Shown here: one piece after another, positions 43,884 to 55,975 of the stretch | Position numbering within the stretch: the stretch's first letter is position 1 | Layout of the letters: every line of letters starts with the position of its first letter | Assembly (NCBI RefSeq): GCF_008386695.1 | Contig: NZ_VUOC01000003.1 | Coordinates: forward strand, 234,421-298,420 | Origin: Chitinophaga agrisoli | GTDB lineage: Bacteria > Bacteroidota > Bacteroidia > Chitinophagales > Chitinophagaceae | Direction of reading: 5' to 3' | DNA length: 64,000 nt | Program-made: the position numbers and the translations under genes | The notes under the pieces: model-generated | The model's input: only the letters and a program-made list of their open reading frames with translations | What the model was told of the DNA's origin: nothing | The model's database searches: none

Positions 43884-44459
43884 ATGAAAAAGACCGCCTT
43901 ACTCTTTGCAGTATGCACTATCTTATCGGTAGCGGGTTTTGCACAATCAACCTGGACTGCTGACCCTAACCACTCTAAATTAGGTTTTACCGTTACGCAC
44001 ATGATGATCTCTGACGTAGATGGTATCTTCAGCTCCTTTAAATCTACCATCACCAGCGCTAAAGACGACTTTTCTGATGCTGTAGTAGAACTGACTGCTG
44101 ACGCGAACAGCGTGAACACTGACAACGAAAAAAGGGATGCCCACCTGAAATCTGAAGATTTCTTTGACGCGGCTAAATTCAGCACCCTGACCTTTAAAAG
44201 CAAGTCTTTCAAGAAAGTAGGCGAGAAAAAGTACAAAGTGACCGGTGATCTGACCCTGCATGGCGTTACCAAAACCGTAACCCTGGATGCTACTTTAAGG
44301 GGTATCACAGAGAACCCGATGAGCAAGAAACCTACTGCTGGCTTCAAAGTTACCGGTACTATCAAACGTTCTGATTTCGCCTTTGGTTCCAAATTCCCCA
44401 GCGGTATGCTGAGCGACGAGGTAACCATCACTGCGAACACAGAATTCGTAAAAGGTTAA
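43884..44459 (+). CDS. YceI-family secreted lipid-binding-like protein
   Basis: A 191-residue protein with a signal peptide (ALLFAVCTILSVAGFAQ) and one YceI lipocalin-like barrel. The opening STWTADPNHSKLGFTVTHMM and the later DLTLHGVTKTVTLDATL are family signatures. YceI proteins bind polyisoprenoids or amphiphiles in the periplasm. It lies between a TetR regulator and the sphingolipid operon, ending in a strong terminator (44496-44541), so it is a separate unit. Confidence 0.9.
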   Translation: MKKTALLFAVCTILSVAGFAQSTWTADPNHSKLGFTVTHMMISDVDGIFSSFKSTITSAKDDFSDAVVELTADANSVNTDNEKRDAHLKSEDFFDAAKFSTLTFKSKSFKKVGEKKYKVTGDLTLHGVTKTVTLDATLRGITENPMSKKPTAGFKVTGTIKRSDFAFGSKFPSGMLSDEVTITANTEFVKG

Positions 44460-44495
44460 TACGGCCGCATGGCTTTTCCATTAAGATCTACGATG

Positions 44496-44541
44496 AACGA
44501 ATTACACGATTGTATTATAGCAATTTGTGTAATTCGTTTTT
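44496..44541 (+). terminator. Terminator after yceI
   Basis: A perfect 12-base stem, AACGAATTACAC (44496-44507) with GTGTAATTCGTT (44527-44538), enclosing a second short ATTG/CAAT stem and followed by Ts. It lies in the 384-base gap before the sphingolipid operon; the rest of that gap is AT-rich and holds only the promoter at 44715-44747. Confidence 0.85.
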
Positions 44542-44714
44542 AATTTGCAGCTTTGTTAGCTTTTGTCTCTGGAAACGATAGGATATTTTTCCATTCGAGG
44601 AAAGATTAATATATATGTGATGATCGGGAGCACAGTTAAAATAATTATAAAAATATTTAACCTATTGAAAGTGAATCACATCCCTATGCTAAACCAAGAC
44701 CAGCTTCAAAATTT

Positions 44715-44747
44715 TTTGTTAAGAAATGTTTAAGAATTGTATTTTTG
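44715..44747 (+). promoter_or_regulatory. Probable promoter of the sphingolipid operon
   Basis: TTTG at 44715-44718 and TATTTTTG at 44740-44747, with a 21-base spacer (slightly longer than the usual 19). It is about 97 bases before the first start codon of the operon, leaving an AT-rich leader. Confidence 0.5.
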
Positions 44748-44840
44748 GACATTAAAAGTTTTTGAGTCGAATGATTTAAAGGCTTTTATGGCAAGCAAAA
44801 GCAAATTACGCGTACGATTTTCACAGCTCAAGCATATTAA

Positions 44841-47200
<2,360 letters not shown>

Positions 47201-47251
47201 AGGTAGGGTATCCGTTTATCAGGAGTTATACCTTCAAACAAATACATAAAA

Positions 47252-48241
47252 GTGAGACGAAAAGTTCTTATTACAGGCGCCAGTGGGTTTGTTGGGTTTC
47301 ATTTGATCGAGGCAGCATTACAGGCGGGATTGGAAGTACATGCAGCCGTAAGGGCATCCAGCCGCGTTGATCATTTGCAGGGATATGAGGTGCAATATGT
47401 TTCCCCTGATTTTAACAGCGAAGCTTCCATAAGGGAAGTGCTGAATGATAAGCAGTATGATTATGTGATACACGCAGCCGGTATCACCAAAGCATTCTCC
47501 GATGAGGAATACAACGCGGTGAATGCAGGGTATACCAAACACCTGGCAGAGGCTATACGTAATGCGGCCAAACCGGTGAGTAAGTTCGTGTTTATCAGCA
47601 GCCTGGCAGTATTGGGGCCCATTGCATATGATGCGCAGGCCCCGCTCCTGGAAGATAATGAGCCGCGGCCTGTTACGGCGTACGGAAGGAGTAAACTGCT
47701 GGCAGAACAGTATTTACAGCAGATGGAGGGACTTCCCTTGATCATTTTACGTCCCACTGCTGTGTATGGCCCCCGGGATAAGGACATATTCATTATGTTC
47801 AAACTGATCAGCCGGGGTCTGGAACCGTATATAGGAAGCCAGCGGCAACGCTTCAGCTTCATCTATGTGAAAGACCTGGCAAAGGCCACCATTAGTGCAC
47901 TTACATCGCCCGGCACAGGCACCTACAACTTGTCAGATGGAAATGTGTACGACCGTTACGCTTTAGCAGACATTTCAAAAAAGCTGCTTGGCAAACGCAC
48001 CTTAAAGTTCCACGTACCGTATGGTATTGTGCAGGTGATAGCGGGAGTACTCGAAAAAATGCCTTCCAGTGGGAAGAAAGCGCCAGCGCTCAACAGGGAA
48101 AAACTGAATGAGCTCACGGCGCCAAACTGGCATTGCAGCATTGAGAAAAGCCGGGCAGACCTGCAGTTTGTACCGGACTATGACCTGGAGAAGGGGTTGG
48201 CAGAAACGATGCAATGGTATAAGGACCATAAATGGTTATAG
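47252..48241 (+). CDS. Epimerase-like NAD(P)-dependent reductase, candidate CerR
   Basis: Extended SDR of 329 residues with KVLITGASGFVGFHLIEAAL, the VIHAAGITKAF strand, and the catalytic YGRSKLLAEQY. The start is GTG at 47252. It has the general epimerase annotation, but its place after spt and the GNAT gene mirrors the Caulobacter CerR, which reduces the 3-keto group of the ceramide or sphingoid base. A role in sugar modification is the alternative, but no glycosyl genes are next to it. Confidence 0.8.
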   Translation: MRRKVLITGASGFVGFHLIEAALQAGLEVHAAVRASSRVDHLQGYEVQYVSPDFNSEASIREVLNDKQYDYVIHAAGITKAFSDEEYNAVNAGYTKHLAEAIRNAAKPVSKFVFISSLAVLGPIAYDAQAPLLEDNEPRPVTAYGRSKLLAEQYLQQMEGLPLIILRPTAVYGPRDKDIFIMFKLISRGLEPYIGSQRQRFSFIYVKDLAKATISALTSPGTGTYNLSDGNVYDRYALADISKKLLGKRTLKFHVPYGIVQVIAGVLEKMPSSGKKAPALNREKLNELTAPNWHCSIEKSRADLQFVPDYDLEKGLAETMQWYKDHKWL

Positions 48242-48350
48242 GATGAAAATGTTTAATCAAGAAGGTTAAATAATTGAGATGAAACCCCGGTACATCACCT
48301 GCCGCCGTTAAAAAGGGAGGGACAGCCGGGAATTAAAACAAAAAACTGAT

Positions 48351-49682
48351 ATGGCGAAGAAACAACAAGTTCAGGATGCGAAAGGAAAGCTGGGTATATT
48401 GATTCCAGGCTTAGGTGCGGTAGCCACAACGGTAATAGCCGGCGTGGAGGCAGTTAAGAAAGGGCTTTCCCAACCCATTGGTTCCCTTACCCAAACAGGC
48501 AGCATACGCCTGGGCAAAAGAACAGAAAACAGGACTCCCAAGATCAAAGATTTTGTTCCCCTGGCTCATTTAAATGATATCGTATTTGGCGGCTGGGACG
48601 TTTATGAAGATAACGTGTACGAAGCGGCCGTTAAAGCCGGCGTACTGGATACCCACTTGCTGAAGGCCATACAGCCGGAGCTGGAAGCCCTGGTACCCAT
48701 GAAGGCTGCTTTTGACAAGAATTTTGTAAAGAACCTCGATGGCACCCACGTAAAGGAGTACGATACCAAGTACAACCTGGCACTGGCTGTAATGGAGGAT
48801 ATCAAGAATTTTCAGGCCAAAAATAACTGTGACCGTGTAGTACTGGTATGGTGCGGCTCTACGGAGATCTTCCATGAAGCGGCAGACATCCATGAAACAC
48901 TGGAAAAGTTTGAACAGGCGCTGAAGGCTAATGACAGCCGTATAGCGCCCAGCATGATCTACGCGTATGCCGCCCTGAAGCTGGGTGTGCCTTTCTGTAA
49001 CGGCGCGCCTAACCTCACCTGCGACATTCCGGCCCTGGTACAGCTGTCTAAAGAGACCAACACGCCTATTGGTGGTAAGGACTTCAAGACCGGCCAGACC
49101 CTGATGAAGACGATTCTGGCACCCGGTTTGCATGCAAGGGCGCTTGGCGTACAGGGATGGTTCTCTACCAACATCCTGGGCAACCGCGATGGCTGGGTAC
49201 TGGATGATCCTGATAACTTTAAAACAAAAGAGGTGTCCAAACTAGGGGTACTGGAGGATATTTTCCGTCCTGACTTAAACCCTGAGCTGTATGGCGACCT
49301 ATACCATAAGATCCGTATCAACTATTATCCTCCCCGTGGAGATAATAAGGAAAGCTGGGATAACATTGACATCTTTGGCTGGCTGGGTTATCCCATGCAG
49401 ATCAAGATCAATTTCCTGTGCCGCGATTCTATCCTGGCAGCGCCTATTGTACTGGATCTGGCCTTATTCATCGACCTGGCTAAAAGGGCCAGCATGTCTG
49501 GTGTACAGGAATGGTTGTCATTCTACTTCAAATCGCCGCAAACTGCGCCTGGTTTGAGGCCTGAACATGATATCTTCAAACAGTTGATAAAACTGGAAAA
49601 TACCTTACGTCATATGATGGGCGAAGACCTGATCACGCATCTTGGCCTGGATTATTACGAGGATATTGCAGCTGACGCATGA
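48351..49682 (+). CDS. ino1: myo-Inositol-1-phosphate synthase
   Basis: NAD-dependent isomerase that makes 1L-myo-inositol 1-phosphate from glucose 6-phosphate. The 443-residue protein carries GILIPGLGAVATTVIAGVEA, GGKDFKTGQTLMKT and WFSTNILGNRDGWVLDDPDN, the NAD and active-site regions of the eukaryote/archaea-like MIPS family. It is followed by a 4-base overlap with the PgpA-like gene. It gives the inositol head group made by this operon. Confidence 0.93.
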   Translation: MAKKQQVQDAKGKLGILIPGLGAVATTVIAGVEAVKKGLSQPIGSLTQTGSIRLGKRTENRTPKIKDFVPLAHLNDIVFGGWDVYEDNVYEAAVKAGVLDTHLLKAIQPELEALVPMKAAFDKNFVKNLDGTHVKEYDTKYNLALAVMEDIKNFQAKNNCDRVVLVWCGSTEIFHEAADIHETLEKFEQALKANDSRIAPSMIYAYAALKLGVPFCNGAPNLTCDIPALVQLSKETNTPIGGKDFKTGQTLMKTILAPGLHARALGVQGWFSTNILGNRDGWVLDDPDNFKTKEVSKLGVLEDIFRPDLNPELYGDLYHKIRINYYPPRGDNKESWDNIDIFGWLGYPMQIKINFLCRDSILAAPIVLDLALFIDLAKRASMSGVQEWLSFYFKSPQTAPGLRPEHDIFKQLIKLENTLRHMMGEDLITHLGLDYYEDIAADA

Positions 49683-50137
49683 AAAAGTTCCATCAGCTGA
49701 TCTCCACCAGCCTGGGGATAGGGTATATAGGCAAAGGAGCGGGAACCGTAGCCGCATTGGTAACGGCCGTTTGCTGGTATATACTCCAGGCTGGGGAGAT
49801 CCCCAATTTTACAATGCAGTGGACAGTGACTGTACTGATAGTAGCAGTAGGTGTTTGGAGCGCAAACCATGTAGAGGCAGACTGGGGTAAAGACCACCAG
49901 CGGGTGGTGATAGACGAGGTAGCCGGAATGTGCATCAGCCTGCTAATGGTACCCCTAAGCATACCTTATGTGGCGGCAGGGTTGGTCCTGTTCCGTTTTT
50001 TCGATATTACCAAAATCTTGTATATCAGAAAAGCAGAGCGTTTACCCGGTGGGTGGGGCGTAATGTTGGACGATGTGATAGCGGGTGTATATGCCAACCT
50101 GCTGTTACAGGTGATATGCAGGTCTAAACTGTTTTAA
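49679..50137 (+). CDS. PgpA-like phosphatase, candidate phosphatidylinositol-phosphate phosphatase
   Basis: A 152-residue membrane protein of the PgpA family, with GYIGKGAGTVAALV at the start, VVIDEVAGM, LFRFFDITKILYIR and the metal site GWGVMLDDVIAGVYAN. PgpA normally dephosphorylates phosphatidylglycerophosphate, but in an operon with MIPS and a CDP-alcohol transferase the likely substrate is phosphatidylinositol phosphate, as reported for the inositol-lipid locus of Bacteroides thetaiotaomicron. It overlaps MIPS by 4 bases. Confidence 0.85.
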   Translation: MKKFHQLISTSLGIGYIGKGAGTVAALVTAVCWYILQAGEIPNFTMQWTVTVLIVAVGVWSANHVEADWGKDHQRVVIDEVAGMCISLLMVPLSIPYVAAGLVLFRFFDITKILYIRKAERLPGGWGVMLDDVIAGVYANLLLQVICRSKLF

Positions 50138-50142
50138 ATAAA

Positions 50143-50514
50143 ATGGCGACCTTTATAAAAGCGCAGGCCGCGTCTTTGGCAGCCACTTGTTTCGACTTTT
50201 TGACCACAATCGTTTTGGTGAATGTTTTTGGATGGTGGTACTTGGCGGGTAGTATAACGGGAACCATTGCCGGCGGCATACTCAACTTTATGATAGGCCG
50301 GCTGTGGGCTTTTAATGCAGCCGACAGGAAAATAGAATGGCAGTTTATTAAGTACGTGCTGGTTTGGACCGGCAACCTCCTGCTGAATGCGGCAGGAGTT
50401 TTTCTGATCACGCAATACATAGGACAGAGCTATGTGATCTCAAAAGTAGTGACAGCTGTTGTGGTGGGCATAGGGTATAATTATGTATTGCAAAAGAAAT
50501 TTGTATTCAGATGA
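50143..50514 (+). CDS. GtrA-family membrane protein of the lipid operon
   Basis: A 123-residue, four-helix protein with the GtrA opening FIKAQAASLAATCFDFLTTI and RLWAFNAADRKIEWQFIKYV. It starts 5 bases after the PgpA-like gene and overlaps the DUF5686 gene by 4 bases. GtrA proteins are assumed to be lipid-linked sugar flippases; here flipping of a lipid precursor or of the finished phosphoinositide is a guess. Confidence 0.8.
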   Translation: MATFIKAQAASLAATCFDFLTTIVLVNVFGWWYLAGSITGTIAGGILNFMIGRLWAFNAADRKIEWQFIKYVLVWTGNLLLNAAGVFLITQYIGQSYVISKVVTAVVVGIGYNYVLQKKFVFR

Positions 50515-53078
50515 AGATTAGTAAGGACCATAGCTTGGAAAAGATAAGCCTGGTGCTGATGTTTTTGTTAACCGTTTGCTCGTTGAGGATGTACGCGCAA
50601 ACCACCACTGTAAGAGGAACCGTCGTAGACGCAAAACAAAAGACGGCTATGCCGTTCGTGAACGTGTTTATACCGGGTACCAACATTGGTACATCAACGG
50701 ACATGAACGGTAAATTCAGCCTGCAGTTTAACGGCAGGTACGACAGTTTACATGTAGCCAACCTGGGCTACCGCACCTTTAGAGTAAAGCTGAACATTGG
50801 CGCAGAACAAACGCTGAATGTACGGCTGGAAACTACATCCCGTATGTTAGGGGAAGTAGTGGTAAAAAGCGGCAAACGCGAACGTTACCGTAATAAAGAT
50901 AACCCGGCGGTAGAGCTTATCCGCCTGGTGATAGACAACAGGGACAAGAATCGTATTGAACATTATGACTACAGCCAGTTTAACCAGTATGAAAAGCTGT
51001 CGTTCTCATTAAGTAATGTTTCCGAAAAATTTAAGAACGGCCGGCTGGTGCGTAAGTACCAGTTTATGTTTGACAACCAGGACACCACCAAGGTAGAGGG
51101 CAAATCATTGCTGCCTATTTACCTGGAGGAGAAAGTCGCAGACGTATACTACCGCCGTGACCCGGAGAAAAAGAAAGAGTTTGTAAAGGGGGATAAGAAG
51201 GTAAGCTTTGAAGATTATATCGATAACCAGGGTATGAGCGCTTATCTGAACCATATTTACCAGGACTTCAACATTTATGACAACAACCTGATGTTGTTCA
51301 CTAACCAGTTCCTGAGCCCTATCGCCAACGCAGCGCCTACTTTCTATAAATACTTCATCACAGACACGATTACCACCGAATCCGGCGATAAGCTGATCGA
51401 AATGGAATTTGTGCCCCGGAACCAGACAGACCTGCTGCTGCAGGGTAAGCTGTATGTGACCCTGGATGGGCACTATGCCATTCAGCGGGCGGATATGACC
51501 GGTAATAAACGCACCAATATTAACTGGATCCGTGATTTCCGCGTACTGCAGGAGTTCCAGAAAACGGCGGATAACCGCTGGTATACCAGTAAAAGTACGC
51601 TGATGGCGGACATGGGTATGTTTGCCAACGGCAAAGGCGGTATTTACGGGGAGCGTACAGTATCTGTAAAGGATTTTGTGATCAACAAGGCCATGCCGGA
51701 TGATTTTTACAAAGGCGCCACTGAGGTAACGCCGGATAGCGCTACTACAGTTACCGAAGGGTTCTGGCAGCAAAACCGTCATGATACCCTGTCTAACGCA
51801 GAATCCAAGGTATACGCCAATATTGACAGCCTGCAGCATATGAAGTCCTTCCGGCGTACCATGGATATTGCCACCTTGCTGCTGGCGGGTTATAAAAGCT
51901 TTGGCCCCATAGAGGTAGGACCGGTGAACACTTTTTACAGCTTTAACCCGGTAGAGGGTTTCCGTCTTCGCCTGGGTGGCCGTACCACGCCTAAATTCAA
52001 CAAGAGCATTTACCTGGAGTCCTATGCCGCTTATGGCTTCAAGGACGAAAAGTGGAAATACTATTTTGGCGGCACTTATTCCTTTACCCACCGTTCCATA
52101 TGGGAGTTCCCGGTAAGGTCGTTATCCGCCAACTATCAGCGGGATATGAAGATCCCTGGTCAGGAACTGCAGTTTATCCAGGAAGATAACTTCCTGCTGT
52201 CATTCAAACGGGGCAATAACGATAAGTGGCTGTACAACGATATTTATAATGTCACCTATCTCCATGAGCTCCGGAACCATACCTCTTTTAGGGTAGGGTT
52301 CAAGAACTGGGCGCAAACTCCGGCGGGCAGCCTGGCGTATATCAAAGGTTCGTTTGCATCAGACAGTGTGCAAAAGGTCACTACCACGGAGTTCTCCGGC
52401 GAGTTCAGGTGGGCGCCCCATGAGCAGTTCTACCAGGGAAAACAATTTCGTGTTCCTATTCCCAATAAATACCCGATTTTTACGCTCCGGGCGATCTTTG
52501 GGGTGAAAGGCCTTTTCAATAGCCAGTATAACTATCAGAACATCAGCCTGAACATGTATAAGCTGATCTATCTTTCGCCCATTGGCTACAGTGAGGTGGT
52601 GATAGAAGGAGGTTATACCTTTGGTAAAGTACCGTTCCCGCTGCTGACGGTTCACCATGCTAACCAGACCTATGCTTACCAGCTGGAGTCGTATAACATG
52701 ATGAACTTCCTGGAGTTCGTGAGCGATCACTATATAAGCTTAAATATAGACCATCACTTTAATGGGTTTATCTTTAATAAAATACCGTTGCTGAAGCGTT
52801 TGAAGCTGCGCGAGGTGGCTGCTGCCAAATTCCTGTACGGCGGCGTCCGTGCGGAGAACAGGCCGGAAAACGACCCTACGCTCTTCAAATTCCCGGTGGA
52901 CAAATACGGTATGCCTACTACCTTTAGCCTGGATGAAAAGCCGTATGTTGAAGGCAGCGTAGGTATTGCGAACATTTTTAAGCTGGTGCGTGTAGACCTG
53001 GTAAGGAGGTTTACGTACCTCGACCACCCGGATGTTCCCAAATGGGGTATCAGAACGCGGGTAAGGTTGGATTTCTAA
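50511..53078 (+). CDS. DUF5686 outer-membrane protein with CarboxypepD_reg-like domain
   Basis: A 855-residue protein with a signal peptide ending MYAQ, an N-terminal CarboxypepD-regulatory-like domain (about 30-115, [20 protein letters not shown]) and a long region of alternating amphipathic strands that ends RTRVRLDF, so the last residue is Phe as in barrel proteins. No function is known for the family. It is translationally coupled to the GtrA gene and lies 10 bases before the CDP-alcohol transferase, in the middle of a lipid operon. I infer an outer-membrane role connected with that lipid. Confidence 0.82.
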   Translation: MKISKDHSLEKISLVLMFLLTVCSLRMYAQTTTVRGTVVDAKQKTAMPFVNVFIPGTNIGTSTDMNGKFSLQFNGRYDSLHVANLGYRTFRVKLNIGAEQTLNVRLETTSRMLGEVVVKSGKRERYRNKDNPAVELIRLVIDNRDKNRIEHYDYSQFNQYEKLSFSLSNVSEKFKNGRLVRKYQFMFDNQDTTKVEGKSLLPIYLEEKVADVYYRRDPEKKKEFVKGDKKVSFEDYIDNQGMSAYLNHIYQDFNIYDNNLMLFTNQFLSPIANAAPTFYKYFITDTITTESGDKLIEMEFVPRNQTDLLLQGKLYVTLDGHYAIQRADMTGNKRTNINWIRDFRVLQEFQKTADNRWYTSKSTLMADMGMFANGKGGIYGERTVSVKDFVINKAMPDDFYKGATEVTPDSATTVTEGFWQQNRHDTLSNAESKVYANIDSLQHMKSFRRTMDIATLLLAGYKSFGPIEVGPVNTFYSFNPVEGFRLRLGGRTTPKFNKSIYLESYAAYGFKDEKWKYYFGGTYSFTHRSIWEFPVRSLSANYQRDMKIPGQELQFIQEDNFLLSFKRGNNDKWLYNDIYNVTYLHELRNHTSFRVGFKNWAQTPAGSLAYIKGSFASDSVQKVTTTEFSGEFRWAPHEQFYQGKQFRVPIPNKYPIFTLRAIFGVKGLFNSQYNYQNISLNMYKLIYLSPIGYSEVVIEGGYTFGKVPFPLLTVHHANQTYAYQLESYNMMNFLEFVSDHYISLNIDHHFNGFIFNKIPLLKRLKLREVAAAKFLYGGVRAENRPENDPTLFKFPVDKYGMPTTFSLDEKPYVEGSVGIANIFKLVRVDLVRRFTYLDHPDVPKWGIRTRVRLDF

Positions 53079-53088
53079 ATTTGTACCG

Positions 53089-54384
53089 ATGAAAAAGAGC
53101 ACTTTCAGAGATAAGTTACAACAGGCCATTTATGTGGTCATAAATCCTGTTGTAAAAGGATTGATAAAAATAGGGCTTACGCCCAATGCGGTTACCACCA
53201 TAGGGTTGATCCTGAACATTGGGGTAGCCATCATATTTGTGGTAGGGGCAGAGAAAAGTAACCGGGGCGATCTTTCCTATGTAGGATGGGCAGGCGCCCT
53301 GATCCTTTTTGCAGGATTATTTGACATGCTGGACGGCCAGGTGGCCCGCCTGGGCAAAATGAGCTCCAAGTTTGGCGCGCTATATGATTCCGTACTGGAC
53401 CGTTACAGCGAGCTGGTGCTGTTCCTGGGTATTTGTTATTACCTGGTGGCCCATCACTACTTCCTCAGTTCCCTGTTTGCTTTTATTGCCATGATAGGCT
53501 CCATGATGGTAAGTTATACCAGGGCCCGGGCAGAAGGTTTGGGCATTGAGTGCAAAGGCGGTCTGATGCAGCGCCCGGAGCGGGTGGTGCTGATAGCGCT
53601 GTCTGCCATAGCGTGCGGGGTAGCCGGCCATTACATTGGCGGCGGCTATAAATTATTTATACCGGGTTTACCCTTCCATATTTTTGAAACCATGTCTATC
53701 TTTACCATTCCAATTACGGTGCTGGCTGTGATGACTAATATTACGGCGGTGAACCGTTTACGGGATGCGAAAAAGACCATGGAAAAAGAGCAACAGACGC
53801 CGGGGGCGGCACAAAGCAAGCCCGCAGGCAAACAGCTGATAGCGCTGGTAGGTTTAATAGTTTTGCTGTGCACTGGCGCTGGTGTAAAGGCCAGCCAGGC
53901 GAATGGTGGTCCGGACCGGCCGGTTTTTCCGGTACCTAAGGGTATCCCGACCATGCTGTTCTACCTGCAGCGCACGCCTAACTCCAATACCGTAGTATAC
54001 GACCTGAATATGGACGCCAGCGGTAAGCTGGATGAGGAGGAGCCTGTAAATATCTACTGGCTGCGATTCACTGAAAATGGGGATAAGAAAGGATTAAACT
54101 GGATACAACGTAAATTTGCGTACGGGTTAAAGGTAAAACGCCTGAGCCCGGAGAAATATGAGCTCAAATCGGTGGCATACGACAAACGTCCGATGTACCT
54201 GATGAAGACAGACAAGGGTAAATACCAGATATTTACCAACATTAACGGTTCCCTGGCCATCCTCAATACCATTTGGATCCAGATTGAGGGCGGTACTTTT
54301 TGGGTACCCAATGTGATCTATGTTGAGATGAAGGGAACAGACCCGGCCACGGGTGCAGAAAAAATGGAACGTTTTAAACCATAG
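53089..54384 (+). CDS. CDP-alcohol phosphatidyltransferase (PI-phosphate synthase) fused to DUF4833
   Basis: A 431-residue fusion. The N-terminal part (about 15-225) is a six-helix CDP-alcohol phosphatidyltransferase with a complete D-x2-D-G-x2-A-R-x8-G-x3-D-x3-D motif (D79, D82, G83, A86, R87, G96, D100, D104). It would join inositol 1-phosphate to CDP-diacylglycerol. A linker and another membrane helix (250-265) then lead into a DUF4833 domain (about 270-431). The helix looks like a former signal peptide, so the DUF4833 part should be in the periplasm. The gene is 10 bases after DUF5686 and 2 bases before the hydroxylase gene. Confidence 0.85.
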   Translation: MKKSTFRDKLQQAIYVVINPVVKGLIKIGLTPNAVTTIGLILNIGVAIIFVVGAEKSNRGDLSYVGWAGALILFAGLFDMLDGQVARLGKMSSKFGALYDSVLDRYSELVLFLGICYYLVAHHYFLSSLFAFIAMIGSMMVSYTRARAEGLGIECKGGLMQRPERVVLIALSAIACGVAGHYIGGGYKLFIPGLPFHIFETMSIFTIPITVLAVMTNITAVNRLRDAKKTMEKEQQTPGAAQSKPAGKQLIALVGLIVLLCTGAGVKASQANGGPDRPVFPVPKGIPTMLFYLQRTPNSNTVVYDLNMDASGKLDEEEPVNIYWLRFTENGDKKGLNWIQRKFAYGLKVKRLSPEKYELKSVAYDKRPMYLMKTDKGKYQIFTNINGSLAILNTIWIQIEGGTFWVPNVIYVEMKGTDPATGAEKMERFKP

Positions 54385-54386
54385 AC

Positions 54387-55007
54387 ATGAAAAAGAACTA
54401 TATATCCAACTCCCCGGAGTCTATCCGGATGTTTAAGGCGGGCTGGATGGAAGCTTTATCCAAGATACCTTTCTGGGTACCGCTTGTCCTATACGTACCT
54501 GTGATCATTTACTGCTGCTGGCGTGATTTTGCTATAGAAGGTATTGAGATACTGCCTTTTATAGGATATTTTGCTGCCGGGCTTTTCCTGTGGACCATTA
54601 CGGAGTATATCATGCACCGTTTTGTATTCCATCATGAGCCTAAAACTGACTGGGGCCGGAAACTGCATTTTATTTTCCATGGCGTGCACCATGATTATCC
54701 GCAGGATCGCTTAAGGCTGGTATTACCTCCTTCCGTGAGCATTCCCCTGGCCATAGGTTTTTATCTCCTGTTCCGGGCGCTGATGAATGAGCAGCAGCTC
54801 TACGCATTTTACCCTGCTTTTGTGCTGGGATATCTTGTGTACGACATATCGCACTATGCGTTCCATCACGTGAACTTTAAGAATAAATACTGGATGATGT
54901 TAAAGAAGCACCATATGCTCCACCATTATTCAGATGCGACTAAAGGTTATGGCGTAAGCTCCAAGCTGTGGGACCTGATATTTGGGTCGGATTTTATAAA
55001 GAAATGA
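54387..55007 (+). CDS. FA2H/Scs7-type fatty acid (sphingolipid) hydroxylase
   Basis: A 206-residue di-iron membrane enzyme of the fatty acid hydroxylase superfamily. Its histidine clusters are complete: H77 with H82-H83 (MHRFVFHH), H94, H98, H101-H102 (HFIFHGVHHDYP), H156, H160-H161 (HYAFHH) and H175-H176, H179-H180 (KKHHMLHHY). Eukaryotic relatives hydroxylate the ceramide acyl chain at C2. Its place between the phosphatidyltransferase and the PAP2 gene suggests it does the same here. Confidence 0.88.
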   Translation: MKKNYISNSPESIRMFKAGWMEALSKIPFWVPLVLYVPVIIYCCWRDFAIEGIEILPFIGYFAAGLFLWTITEYIMHRFVFHHEPKTDWGRKLHFIFHGVHHDYPQDRLRLVLPPSVSIPLAIGFYLLFRALMNEQQLYAFYPAFVLGYLVYDISHYAFHHVNFKNKYWMMLKKHHMLHHYSDATKGYGVSSKLWDLIFGSDFIKK

Positions 55008-55015
55008 TGAGATAG

Positions 55016-55960
55016 ATGGACACGCTTTCTACTGTCACTCCTGTGTCTTTTTACAATCGCAAAACACTGATCATCACTTCGTTGATCAGTGTTGGTTATT
55101 TGTTGCTCTCTGCGTTGCTGGTGGGATTTAAAACAGATCAGCTGGTGCTGGTAGGGATCTTTAACTCCTTATTCTACATATCCAAAGGCACGCGCAAGTT
55201 TATCATTGGTTTCTCCATCTTCATTGTATACTGGATCCTGTATGATTATATGAAGGCCTTTCCGAACTACGAGTTTGGAAAGGTGCATATTGCCAGTGTA
55301 TATTATGCGGAGCGGAATATTTTCGGGATTGCCTCCAGCGGGGGGATACTGACCCCCAATGAATACTGGCTGGCCCATTCCAATGCATTCCTGGATGTAT
55401 TGTGCGGCCTTTTTTACCTGTGCTGGATCCCGCTGCCCCTGGCCTTTGCCGCCTACCTGTTTTACGCTAACCGCGTGCAGTTCTTCCATTTTATGTTCAT
55501 TTTCCTTTTTGTGAACCTGCTGGGTTTTGTGGTGTACTATACCTTTCCCGCGGCGCCACCCTGGTATGTGCAGCTGCATGGGTTTGACCTGATACCGCAC
55601 ACCCCCGGTAACACGGCAGGTCTGGCGCGGTTTGACCAGTTCTTCCAGGTAAGCATATTTAAGGGATTGTATGCCAAAGGCTCCAACGTATTTGCTGCCA
55701 TGCCCTCCCTGCACTCTGCTTACCCGCTGATAGTGCTGGTATTTGCCTGGAGAACAAAGAGCACCACTTTTAAGATCCTGTCTACCATTGTAACGGCAGG
55801 CATTTGGTTTGCCGCTGTGTATACCAGCCACCATTATATATTGGATGTGCTGGCGGGGATCCTTACCGCCGGCGTAGGTATCTTCCTGTATCACCGGGTG
55901 CTGTGCAGGCGTTATTTCTTCATCAGTTTCCTGCAGTATTTATACCGGCACACTACCTGA
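55016..55960 (+). CDS. Aur1-like PAP2 inositol phosphotransferase, candidate inositol-phosphorylceramide synthase
   Basis: A 314-residue membrane protein with about seven helices. It has FPAAPPWY at 177-184, a motif of Aur1-type enzymes, and the PAP2 catalytic residues in PSLHSAYP (H233) and TSHHYILDV (H273, D277). Such enzymes transfer phosphoinositol from phosphatidylinositol to ceramide. It is the last gene of the operon, and its stop is 15 bases from the convergent oxidase gene. General phosphatase activity is the alternative; the context favours transfer to ceramide. Confidence 0.82.
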   Translation: MDTLSTVTPVSFYNRKTLIITSLISVGYLLLSALLVGFKTDQLVLVGIFNSLFYISKGTRKFIIGFSIFIVYWILYDYMKAFPNYEFGKVHIASVYYAERNIFGIASSGGILTPNEYWLAHSNAFLDVLCGLFYLCWIPLPLAFAAYLFYANRVQFFHFMFIFLFVNLLGFVVYYTFPAAPPWYVQLHGFDLIPHTPGNTAGLARFDQFFQVSIFKGLYAKGSNVFAAMPSLHSAYPLIVLVFAWRTKSTTFKILSTIVTAGIWFAAVYTSHHYILDVLAGILTAGVGIFLYHRVLCRRYFFISFLQYLYRHTT

Positions 55961-55975
55961 GGCCGATGACACTGA

